64,000 nucleotides of DNA from Clostridia bacterium. GTDB lineage: Bacteria; Bacillota; Clostridia; TANB77; CAG-508. The notes under the pieces are model-generated. The model made no database searches. It was not told the DNA's origin and worked only from the letters and a program-made list of their open reading frames with translations. The position numbers and the translations under genes were made by a program. The stretch covers positions 1 through 64,000 of the forward strand of contig CAAEVK010000037.1 of the NCBI GenBank assembly GCA_900759475.1. The letters run 5' to 3'. Below, in pieces: positions 17,269-25,260 of the stretch; the stretch's first letter is position 1; each line of letters begins with the position of its first letter.

Positions 17269-18091
17269 CACACCTGTAATATTAGCTTTCCAACCGTGAA
17301 GGAAATGGAATAGAAGGATAATTGTTGGCAATTTCTTGAGCTTGTTGATAGATAGGAGAAGAGGGGACAATAGCACCAGTTACAAGGTTAACGCCATCGG
17401 GGTTTATCATAGGAGCAATGTAAATGGATACATTATCAAATATATTGCGAGGATTATACCAATTAATTTCAGAATTTGTTACATAAGAAATGCAAAAATT
17501 TTCAATAAATTTCATTAAAAGCGGTGTAGTAATCCATTCATTTGCATGAAAAGAAGCATTATAAAAAACTTGCTTTGTTCCTTTACCAATACGGATAACA
17601 GTTAAATCTTTCCCTAAAACACTTTTTCCAATACTTTCTGTTTGTAAAAATGGGTAAATTCTTGTTAAAGCTGTAATATTAGATTGCATAATTTCATAGG
17701 TATAGCTAATATTGGTAGGAACAATATAACTAAAAGGAACAATAATTTTTTGACCAGGGAAAATAGAGTTCGGTTCTAAATTAGGATTGGCATATAAAAT
17801 TCGATTAATTCTTGTAGAAAAAAAATTAGCAATGTTATATAAAGTATCACCAATTTTGACAGTGTATAAGGTATAACCATTTAAGTAAGGAAATAATGCA
17901 TTCCAAGTAGCTGTACCAACAATACCATCAGGAACTAATCCGAAAGTTGCGTTGAAAATTAACAACTGAATTTTTGGTAACTTCTCCGAAAATACCGGTC
18001 TATGTTTCCGAAAAAAGTAACCAATTTTTTGAAGAGTTGATTGTAAAAGTTCTACATTAGGACCATTAGAACCAATTTGTAAAATTTCCAA
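17230..18091 (-). CDS. Spore-cortex type M14 peptidase (PG-binding + LysM + M14), four CGG +1 sites, 3' end cut by element
   Basis: The probable start is TTG 18091 after AGGTGA. CGG codons in frame lie at 18010-18008, 17997-17995, 17942-17940 and 17296-17294. Skipping each C gives G-N-I-D, then G-I-F-G-E-V-T-K-N-S-V-V-N-F-Q, then G-L-V-P-D-G-I-V-G, a textbook peptidoglycan-binding domain. Read in a single frame the same stretch is nonsense (R-K-H-R-P-V-F-S). A LysM domain and an M14 domain with zinc motif H-A-N-E-W follow. The fourth shift gives G-W-K-A-N-I-T-G-V-D, the conserved segment before the catalytic arginine. The element then truncates the gene, removing the third zinc ligand and catalytic Glu, so it is probably inactive now. 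Family: gamma-D-Glu-diamino acid endopeptidases of sporulation. Confidence 0.85.
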
Positions 18092-18359
18092 ATATATCAC
18101 CTACTAATATAATGTATGCTAAGAAAATAAAAATATGATATCTTAGGAAAGATAAAAAAATGCAAACGAATTTCTTGATTTATAATATAATTTATGATAG
18201 AAAATAGAGTATTAACTGATGATTGATAGAAAGTAGTTACAAAGAAGAGAGCAAATGAAAACAGAAGTATATAAATAAAAACATTTAGGAACATTTTTTA
18301 AAACAAAACAAGAAATTAAATAAAGAAAAAATGCAATAAAGAATAAAAGGAGGAATTGC

Positions 18360-19190
18360 ATGTTGAGTATACAGATAAAGTCTGTTAAAAAAGGAGCAGA
18401 ACTAACAAGCATTTTATGGAATGGAGAAGAAAAATTGCATGATGGAAAGACACAATGGAATAGACATAGCCCTATTTTGTTTCCTATAGTAGGAAGATTA
18501 AAAAATGATTGTACGCAAATAGAAGGACAAACATATTGTATGAAGCAACATGGGTTTGCAAGGGATTTAGAATTTGAGATAATAGAATATACAGACAATA
18601 TACAATCTTATTTATTAAAAAGTAATGAAACAACAAAAGAAAAATATCCATATGATTTTATTATAAACGTAACTCATATAGCAAAAGAAAATAAAGTAAC
18701 TACACAGTATAAAGTTATTAATACAGATACTAAAAACATTTATTTTGGCATTGGAGCACATCCTGCCTACAAAATGCAATATGAAGATTACTACTTAGAA
18801 TTTGAAAAAGAAGAGACAAATATTTTGTGCTACCAGTTAGAGAATGGTTTAATAGCAAAACAGTATAAGAAACAGCTAATAAATAATAGAATATTAGAGC
18901 TAGGAAAAAATACATTTGAAAATGATGCCATTATTATACAAAATATAAATTCCAATAAATTATCCATTAACAAAAAGGGAACAAATGAAAAAGTATTAGA
19001 ATTTTATTTTAAAGATTTTCCATATTTAGCAATATGGTCAAAACCAGAAGCACCGTTTTTATGTTTAGAACCATGGTATACAACAGCAGATAAACAAAAT
19101 TCCAATGGGGAATTTATCGAAAAACAAGGAACTATTTGTTTAAAACCAAGTCAAGAATTTATTTGTGAATATAGTGTAAGTTTTTTGTAA
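18360..19190 (+). CDS. Aldose 1-epimerase family protein
   Basis: 276 residues. The order of motifs (G-A-E-L-T-S-I, N-R-H-S-P-I-L-F-P-I-V-G-R-L, K-Q-H-G-F-A-R, G-A-H-P-A-Y, then L-A-I-W-S-K-P and C-L-E-P-W) is that of the LacX/YeaD-like branch of galactose mutarotases. Catalytic His (H-G-F and A-H-P) and Glu (L-E-P-W) are present. It converts alpha and beta anomers of sugars in the cytoplasm. AGGAGG lies before ATG 18360. The gap 18092-18359 holds no further gene I can support. Confidence 0.88.
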   Translation: MLSIQIKSVKKGAELTSILWNGEEKLHDGKTQWNRHSPILFPIVGRLKNDCTQIEGQTYCMKQHGFARDLEFEIIEYTDNIQSYLLKSNETTKEKYPYDFIINVTHIAKENKVTTQYKVINTDTKNIYFGIGAHPAYKMQYEDYYLEFEKEETNILCYQLENGLIAKQYKKQLINNRILELGKNTFENDAIIIQNINSNKLSINKKGTNEKVLEFYFKDFPYLAIWSKPEAPFLCLEPWYTTADKQNSNGEFIEKQGTICLKPSQEFICEYSVSFL

Positions 19191-19243
19191 CATTAAAACC
19201 ATCTTATACATATGATAATAATAAGATGTTAGAGGTGGTTTTA

Positions 19244-19690
19244 GTGGCTTATTCAGAAAGGGAACTTTTAGCAAGATTAATAAAATGTGAAGCGGGTGGA
19301 GAAGGAGAAAATGGAATGAAAGCAGTTGCAACTGTGGTGATGAATCGTGTGCAGGTCCCAATAGGAGAGTATGCAAGAATTTCGCAAGGTGGAAATATTA
19401 GAAATATTATTTTTCAAGATGGTCAATTTGACTGTATTAGAGAATCTTTAGGAGGAAGATATAATCCGCAGAATATTTATAATAGTGAACCAGAATCAAT
19501 TCATTATGAAATTGCAGATTGGGCAATTGCTGGAAATAAATTAAATGAAGCAGGGGAATGTTTATGGTTCTTAAATCCTTTTCGTCCAGATTGTCCTCAA
19601 ACATTTCCATATAATGGATCCGGAACGTTACACACTAGGATTAATTTACATTGCTTTTATAGGCCGACTTCTCTATATGCAGATACTTAA
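19244..19690 (+). CDS. cwlJ: Spore cortex-lytic hydrolase CwlJ (SleB family)
   Basis: 148 residues from GTG 19244, preceded by AGAGGTGG. The Hydrolase_2 domain covers the whole protein: R-L-I-K-C-E-A-G-G-E-G with the catalytic Glu, A-V-A-T-V-V-M-N-R-V, F-D-C-I-R-E, and a C-terminal C-F-Y. No signal peptide or peptidoglycan-binding domain is present, as expected for CwlJ rather than SleB. The next gene is gerQ, whose product CwlJ needs for assembly in the spore coat. Together they allow cortex breakdown during germination. Confidence 0.88.
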   Translation: MAYSERELLARLIKCEAGGEGENGMKAVATVVMNRVQVPIGEYARISQGGNIRNIIFQDGQFDCIRESLGGRYNPQNIYNSEPESIHYEIADWAIAGNKLNEAGECLWFLNPFRPDCPQTFPYNGSGTLHTRINLHCFYRPTSLYADT

Positions 19691-19705
19691 AAAGGAGGAA
19701 TATTA

Positions 19706-20044
19706 ATGGATTACACATATTGTGGCACGCAAACAAGACAAAAAGGAATGGGAACGGTAAAAGTAGATGATGATGCACCAGAAACATTAAGAAATCCTAC
19801 TTATACACCAGGGTATTTACGAGAACATATTGGCAAACTAGTAAGAGTAGAATTTTTAATTGGAACAAATGGGTTAACAGATAGAACAGGTGTATTAGTA
19901 GAAGTGGGAGCTAGTTACATTGTGCTTCGTTCTGTACAAGATGGAAATCTGTTATATTGTGATATTTATTCTATTAAATTTGTTACCATTAGTGAAAATA
20001 ATTTTTTAGCAAATCCAAATTTCCAAATTTATCCCAATATGTAG
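19706..20044 (+). CDS. gerQ: Spore coat protein GerQ
   Basis: 112 residues. The central and C-terminal part (T-Y-T-P-G-Y-L-R-E-H-I-G-K, L-T-D-R-T-G-V-L-V-E-V-G, then D-I-Y-S-I-K-F-V-T-I) is the conserved GerQ domain. The N-terminus is short and lacks the long Gln/Lys-rich tail of Bacillus GerQ. It lies 15 bases after cwlJ behind AAAGGAGG, the same order as in Bacillus, where GerQ localises CwlJ to the coat. It is good evidence that the organism makes endospores. Confidence 0.9.
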   Translation: MDYTYCGTQTRQKGMGTVKVDDDAPETLRNPTYTPGYLREHIGKLVRVEFLIGTNGLTDRTGVLVEVGASYIVLRSVQDGNLLYCDIYSIKFVTISENNFLANPNFQIYPNM

Positions 20045-20105
20045 TGCAAAAACTTTTCCATTTATGTTATAATGGAAAAGATTTTTAGAAAGTAAGAGGA
20101 CAAGA

Positions 20106-20729
20106 ATGGAAAAATATAAAGAAACCGCCAAAAAAAGTATTAAATGGATAGTATTAGTTATTTCTATTTTTACTTTTGCCTATATTATTAATAGAATTTA
20201 TCAAAATAATATTTATCAATTTGATGATCAAGTATATCAATTAACCATGTTATTTATGTGCCCAGAAGTAACCAATATATTAAAAACAATTACACATTTT
20301 GGTGATTGGATGATTATGATACCAATTACAATTGCTATTATTGTTAAAAATAGAAAACAGGGAATATTAGTTTCAATTAATTTAATTAGTATTTTTATTC
20401 TTAATCAAATATTGAAATTACTATTTAATAGGACAAGACCAGTAGGTAATAGACTAATTGAAGCAGAAGGATATAGTTTTCCGAGTGGACATTCTATGGT
20501 AAGCATGGCATTTTATGGTTTTTTAGTATATCTGATTTATAAAAACATGAAAAATGTAAAATGGAAATATATTTTGTGTGGATTATTGAGTCTGCTAATT
20601 TTAATTATTGGATTTAGCAGAATTTATCTAGGAGTGCATTATGCAAGTGATGTTGTAGGTGGATTTTTATTCAGTGTGGCATATTTAATTATTTATATAC
20701 AAGTTATTAAAGAAAAAGGAAATGAATAA
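20106..20729 (+). CDS. PAP2-family membrane phosphatase
   Basis: 207 residues with about six membrane helices. The three active-site motifs are complete: K-L-L-F-N-R-T-R-P, F-P-S-G-H-S-M, and S-R-I-Y-L-G-V-H-Y-A-S-D-V. Such enzymes remove phosphate from undecaprenyl pyrophosphate (recycling the cell-wall lipid carrier) or from phosphatidic acid or phosphatidylglycerophosphate. AGAGGA precedes ATG. It is monocistronic, ending in a hairpin shared with the tRNA-Arg gene opposite. Confidence 0.9.
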   Translation: MEKYKETAKKSIKWIVLVISIFTFAYIINRIYQNNIYQFDDQVYQLTMLFMCPEVTNILKTITHFGDWMIMIPITIAIIVKNRKQGILVSINLISIFILNQILKLLFNRTRPVGNRLIEAEGYSFPSGHSMVSMAFYGFLVYLIYKNMKNVKWKYILCGLLSLLILIIGFSRIYLGVHYASDVVGGFLFSVAYLIIYIQVIKEKGNE

Positions 20730-20757
20730 AAAAGTCTTCAAATTAACTTGAAGACTT
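20730..20757. terminator. Bidirectional terminator
   Basis: AAGTCTTCAA and TTGAAGACTT pair around ATTAAC, with A and T runs on either side, so it can stop both the phosphatase transcript and the opposing tRNA transcript. Confidence 0.8.
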
Positions 20758-20834
<77 letters not shown>

Positions 20835-20989
20835 ATACTATTAACATTATAATCGTATTAGACAATAAATTCAAGTGATTTTAAAAAATTTCAATGAAAA
20901 TTTTGCAAAATTTAAAAAATTTATAAAATTTTAAAAAAATATTGCAAATGTATAAAAATTATGCTATTATATATAAGTAATTTTAAAAA

Positions 20990-21065
20990 CGGGGTGTGGC
21001 TCAGTTGGTAGAGCGCGTGGTTTGGGACCATGAGGTCGCACGTTCGATCCGTGTCACCCCGACCA
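20990..21065 (+). tRNA. tRNA-Pro(TGG)
   Basis: The acceptor CGGGGTG pairs with CACCCCG, the anticodon stem CGTGG/CCATG encloses T-T-T-G-G-G-A (anticodon TGG), and CCA is encoded. Its 3' end (21053-21065) is the integration site of the following mobile element; a near copy lies at 31728-31740. The stretch 20835-20989 is AT-rich and holds nothing else I can identify. Confidence 0.95.
21053..21065 (+). repeat. attL (3' end of tRNA-Pro)
   Basis: These 13 bases are the last part of the T arm side, the acceptor and CCA of tRNA-Pro; 12 of 13 match 31728-31740. Integration keeps the tRNA intact because the acceptor pairing is perfect on this side. Confidence 0.75.
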
Positions 21066-21109
21066 TTTACAAGCAATTTTCATAGAATTGCAGAAAATTT
21101 AAAAAGAGT

Positions 21110-21151
21110 GAAAAGGGTATTAACGATAAGGTTTTCGTTGATACTCTTTTC
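21110..21151 (+). terminator. Terminator after tRNA-Pro
   Basis: GAAAAGGGTATTAACGA pairs with TCGTTGATACTCTTTTC, a long stem with two G-T pairs. It probably ends the tRNA transcript and marks the left inside edge of the element. Confidence 0.6.
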
Positions 21152-21292
21152 TGTTAAATTTTAAAAAATCTTAAAAAATTCTAATAAATTTTAATATTTT
21201 GTTTAGAAATTTATGTTCAGAAAAAATTTTATTCCAAACAAAAATGTTTAGAAAAAGTTCAGAAAAATATTCTTCCTAGAAAGGAAGTCAAA

Positions 21293-22215
21293 ATGAAAGA
21301 ACTAGATTACTATAAATCAAATGAAACATTAAGTCATAAATATTATCAAATCCCACAAGAATTATTTGAAAGTTCTTTATATAAAGATAATTTAAATTCT
21401 GATAGTAAAATATTGTATGCATTTTTGCTAGATAGATTATCTTTATCTAATAGAAATCATTGGGTAGATAATAATAATCGTATTTTTTTAATTTTTACAA
21501 GACAAGAAGTTCAAGAAAAATTAGGATTATCAGAAAAAACAGTAACAAAAGCGTTCAAACAACTATCAGATGTAAACTTAATTGAAGAAAAAAGGCAAGG
21601 ATTAGGAAAACCTAATTTAATATATGTTGCTAAAATACAATATGAAGATAAAATGTTAGATACGGAAAAAGTACAAGTCTTGAACAGTAATTTTTACGGT
21701 TCTGTAGCAGTAGAAAATACAGTTCAAGAACAGGAGAATTTACAGGCAATCAATACTTATAATATCAAGACTAATATAATCAATACTGATTCTATCAATC
21801 CTCAAAGTAATGAGAAATCTATTTCATTAAATAAAGTAAAAGAAAATGCAAACTAAATGAATTTACAAAAGAAGAACAATCTATTTTAGAAGATGTAATT
21901 GATAGATTATATTATGCAGATAATTTAAAAGTGGGTAGTATAGTAATTACAAATTCTAAAATATTATCTAAACTACATTTAATAAATAAAAATAACTTAA
22001 TTCAATTATTAAATATTATGAAGGCTAGTGGTAATATCAAAAATATAATTAATTATTTAATAATTTGCTTATATAATAATTTAGGAAATGGCAATATAAA
22101 ATTACTAAATAAAACTACTAATCCTGCTCGCGAATATGAAAGAAAATATCCCGATGGATTTTTCGACTGCTTATATGCTAACTTTCCTTGTGAGAATACA
22201 GTAGCATCTTCTTAA
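21293..22215 (+). pseudogene. RepA_N-type replication initiator, broken by a -1 frameshift
   Basis: The first frame (to 21856, 187 residues) is a RepA_N domain with winged-helix features: Y-Y-Q-I-P-Q-E-L-F, L-N-S-D-S-K-I-L-Y-A-F-L-L-D-R, F-T-R-Q-E-V-Q-E-K-L-G-L-S-E-K-T. It stops just after an A-rich stretch. From about 21845 the -1 frame continues without a stop to 22215 with K-L-N-E-F-T-K-E-E-Q-S-I-L-E and ends P-D-G-F-F-D-C-L-Y-A-N-F, as in the C-terminal part of such initiators (DUF6017-like). No CGG is involved. It is either a decayed gene, a sequencing slip in the A-rich run, or weak slippage. Confidence 0.6.
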
Positions 22216-22231
22216 GAATTTGCTATGGTAT

Positions 22232-22392
22232 GAAGTTGCAAAGATATGCTCTATAGTGCAACTTCACTATAATTTATAATGAACTTGTCATTATAAATTA
22301 TAGCCTAAAAAGTGCAGTATGCAATTTTTAGGAAAGCCTCGCAGAGCACATTAGATAAGTTTTGAAAAAACTTGTCTAGTGTGTTAGACAAG
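22232..22392 (+). other. Probable oriT region with four hairpins
   Basis: Four inverted repeats are packed into 150 bases directly before the MobV relaxase. They are GAAGTTGCA/TGCAACTTC (22232/22257), a perfect 16-bp stem CTATAATTTATAATGA (22267-22303), CCTAAAAA/TTTTTAGG (22304-22332), and CACATTAGATAAGTTT/AAACTTGTCTAGTGTG (22348-22383). MobV elements carry their nick site in such a region just upstream of mob. The exact nick is not identified. Confidence 0.55.
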
Positions 22393-22435
22393 AAAATCAT
22401 ATCTCTTAGATTTGAGAAGGAGCAAAGAAGAATAT

Positions 22436-23662
22436 ATGAGCTATGCTATAATTAGAAATGAGAAACTAACTAGAGCACAAGCTATGGGAGCATATAAACA
22501 TAACGAGAGAAAAACAAAAAATCATTCAAATAAGAATATAGATAGTAGTAAAACAGAACTAAATTATTATTTAAAGAAAAATGAATTAAGTTATATAAAA
22601 GAGTTTGATAAAATAAAAGAAAAATACGATTTAAAAGGCCAAATAAGAAGTAATAGTAATATAATGTGTGAAATGGTATTTACATCTGATCAGAAATTTT
22701 TTGATGAAATAGGTTATGAAGAAAGTAAAAGGTATTTTAAAGAAAGTTTTGATTTTATCTGTAAATATAAAAATTTAGGGGAAGAAAATGTTATATCAGC
22801 AGTTGTTCATATAGATGAAGATACGCCACATATGCATTTGTTATTTATTCCAGTAGTTCATACAACAGATAAACAAGGAAATAAGATTGATAAAGTATGT
22901 TGTAGAGATTTTTGGAGAGGTAAAAACAGTTATAGAGATTTACAAAATTCTTATTTTAAACATGTTTCTGAAAAAGGTTTTGAACTAGAAAGAGGAGAAT
23001 TAGTTGAAATAACTAATAGAGAACATTATTCTGTGCAGGAATTTAAGCAAATAACAAACTTTGAAAATACCAAAAATGTACTAAAAAATATAACATTAGA
23101 TTTACCAGAAATACCTAATATTAAAGATGTTAAAAAAGTCATACTTAATCGTGATGAGAAAATAGAAAATGCAATAATAAAACCTAGAGATGAACTAATC
23201 CAAAAGCTTTATCAAGAAAACAAGATATTGCATAAAGAATTGTCAAAACAAGTAAATACAGTAGATTTTGCTGAAAATTTCAAAGAAGATTATATAAGAA
23301 TGGTAGAAAAAAGTACAAATCTAAAACTTTCAAATAGCTTATTACAAGAGAAACTAGAAAATAAAGAAAAAGAACTTGAATTAAAGCTGGAAATTAAAAC
23401 TTATGATATAGAACGTGAATATAAAAAAGAGATTCACAAATTAAAACAAGAAAATAAAAATTTAAATAAAATAATAGATAAATTTAAAGTAACTTTAAAA
23501 AAATTTATTAAATGGATATGCCATAAGTTTTCATATTCATCTGAGAATGAACTTATACGAAAATTTGAAGAAGAAACATATACTAACTTTGATCTTGAAA
23601 AACAAGCCAATATAAACCAATTTCAAAAAAACGAATTAGATGATGAATATGAGATTGAATAA
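22436..23662 (+). CDS. MobV-family relaxase (Pre/Mob)
   Basis: 408 residues from ATG 22436; the family usually begins M-S-Y-A-I, as here, although GAGAAGGAG lies 13 bases upstream. Motifs: I-I-R-N-E-K-L-T-R-A-Q and N-I-D-S-S-K-T-E-L-N-Y at the N-terminus, then V-V-H-I-D-E-D-T-P-H-M-H-L-L-F-I-P-V, the metal-binding histidine motif. The C-terminal half is a long coiled coil. The enzyme nicks oriT and leads the strand into a recipient using another element's transfer machinery. Confidence 0.9.
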   Translation: MSYAIIRNEKLTRAQAMGAYKHNERKTKNHSNKNIDSSKTELNYYLKKNELSYIKEFDKIKEKYDLKGQIRSNSNIMCEMVFTSDQKFFDEIGYEESKRYFKESFDFICKYKNLGEENVISAVVHIDEDTPHMHLLFIPVVHTTDKQGNKIDKVCCRDFWRGKNSYRDLQNSYFKHVSEKGFELERGELVEITNREHYSVQEFKQITNFENTKNVLKNITLDLPEIPNIKDVKKVILNRDEKIENAIIKPRDELIQKLYQENKILHKELSKQVNTVDFAENFKEDYIRMVEKSTNLKLSNSLLQEKLENKEKELELKLEIKTYDIEREYKKEIHKLKQENKNLNKIIDKFKVTLKKFIKWICHKFSYSSENELIRKFEEETYTNFDLEKQANINQFQKNELDDEYEIE

Positions 23663-23684
23663 AATTTAGAAGGGATATGATAAT

Positions 23685-24023
23685 ATGGAAAATATAAAAA
23701 GATTTACTACTTTTTACGAAGATTGTAAAGATGAATTTATGGAATATTTAGATGGAGTAAGAATATACTTACAAAAAAATAATAGTGAATTTAAAAATTT
23801 GCAAAAAGAATATACAAAGATTTTAGACAATAATGAAAAATTACAAAATATTTTATACGGAGATAAAGTAGAAACAGGATTAACACCTATTGAATGTGAT
23901 TTACTTTACAATGCAATAGAACTACAAGAAAAAATGCAAATTATGGCAGAAGAAGAATTATATTTTAAAGGCGGAATGGATGCATATTATTATTTTAAAA
24001 GACTAGGAATTATAAAAGTATAA
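23685..24023 (+). CDS. Small conserved protein after the relaxase (unknown)
   Basis: 112 residues, mostly helical and acidic at the N-terminus (F-Y-E-D-C-K-D-E-F-M-E-Y-L), with a C-terminal K-G-G-M-D-A-Y-Y-Y-F-K-R-L-G-I. It begins 20 bases after the relaxase stop with an AGGG site. Small genes of this type often follow mob genes in clostridial elements; I cannot give a function. Confidence 0.55.
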   Translation: MENIKRFTTFYEDCKDEFMEYLDGVRIYLQKNNSEFKNLQKEYTKILDNNEKLQNILYGDKVETGLTPIECDLLYNAIELQEKMQIMAEEELYFKGGMDAYYYFKRLGIIKV

Positions 24024-24144
24024 TATATTTTATAAAAAGTAAAACAAATATTATTTATTTTATATAGAGTTGAATAATATCAAAATTTGGAAATTTATTC
24101 ATTCTGATTTATACCCGTTTAGGAAAGGAATGGTAATAACTATG

Positions 24145-24176
24145 AAAGAGGTGGGATCAAAAGATTCCACCTCTAG
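24145..24176. terminator. Bidirectional terminator
   Basis: GAGGTGG and CCACCTC pair around GATCAAAAGATT; it lies between the convergent mob operon and the ATP-grasp gene. Confidence 0.75.
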
Positions 24177-24180
24177 TATG

Positions 24181-25117
24181 TTACTGAAAAAGTTTTTTTA
24201 CTGCCTGCCTATAAATATCCTTAATAATCTCGGTTCCTCCATCAACCAACTCAGTAAAAATGGTTGCACCAATTCCAGAATTGATTTCAAGTACATACAG
24301 GCTCCCATCTGTTGTTTCGATAATGTCTATTGTGGCAAAGTTAATATTCATAGCTTTTCCAGCACGTATTGCAAGCTGTTCAATCTGTTCATAGAGCTCA
24401 CCTTTTTCCAAAATATTAGGTTTAGCTCCTCCACTAAGATTGTGTTTCCATGAAATATCAACCTTTTCACCTGTTGTAGGAATATAGGTGAGATCCAAGT
24501 CCCTAAGATTGTCTTTTACAACACTCTTATCAGGCAAGTTTAATTCCTCTACCAGTTCCCCGATAGTAGATTTTCCGTTACCTACAACAAAAGGTTTAGT
24601 TTTGCCATAAATCAGCTTTACTTCACCATCAAGATAAAAGGTTCTGTACTCTGTCTTGATATCGTAGTAAGGGCAAACACTAACAGAGTTCTGCGTTTTG
24701 AAAAGTTTTTGAATAGCAGATTCAGTCTCTTTAACGCTGTGGCAAAGGAATACTCCCTGACCTTCACATCCATAGTTGGGTTTTACAACCAAACAACCAT
24801 GCTTCAGAAACTCAGAAGTTACTGTTAACCAAATACCATCGTCTCCAATGAGTGACGCTCTGGTTGCAGGATTGAAAATCATCACATGTTCGATGATAGG
24901 AACATTCTGAGAATTTAATACCTCATATGTTGCATACTTGTCACATGCAATGTCTCCTGTAGCTTCAGGATTAAGATCAAACCTTGTGCCTGTAACATGA
25001 CGTACTTTGCCATCTTTTGAAAGTTGCAAAATCCAGCCATATGACAATTTTTTCCACCTTGATGCCCATTTCAGCACATACCTCGCGCATCAAAACATGA
25101 AATATCCGTTCTTCCAT
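24181..25117 (-). pseudogene. ATP-grasp ligase (RimK/cyanophycin-synthetase-like), foreign and frameshifted
   Basis: The main frame has an ATP-grasp domain: V-V-K-P-N-Y-G-C-E-G-Q-G-V-F, Y-R-T-F-Y-L-D-G-E, V-G-N-G-K-S-T-I-G-E-L-V-E, and I-D-I-I-E-T-T-D-G-S-L-Y-V-L-E-I-N-S-G-I-G near the end. The natural start is ATG 25117, giving M-E-E-R-I-F-H-V-L-M-R-E-V-C-A-E. An extra A in an A6 run near 25050 then breaks the frame. Base composition is clearly richer in G and C than the neighbours, and codon 4 is CGG, which fits Arg and not the +1 rule seen elsewhere. Probably a recent arrival from a host with the standard code, now damaged. Confidence 0.65.
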
Positions 25118-25260
25118 AGTAAAAACTCCTTTCGTAATATGGATAATGTTTGATGACTTATTAAGTCGCTTACAATAATATTATACCACAATTCACATAA
25201 TTTGTAAATGATTTCCAATAAACTTATTACTCTAAATGAAGAAATTTTATACTCATAAAA

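Noticed and set aside
17282..18100. Accepting the uninterrupted M14 frame as the true protein
   Set aside because: The stretch between the first and third CGG has no similarity to the domain, whereas the shifted reading is a perfect peptidoglycan-binding domain.
21845..21860. RepA_N break as another CGG event
   Set aside because: No CGG is present and the shift is -1.
23685..24023. An additional CGG site in the small gene after the relaxase (GGCGGA)
   Set aside because: The triplet crosses two codons (GGC GGA) and the frame is intact; the same holds for dozens of other CGGs in genes.
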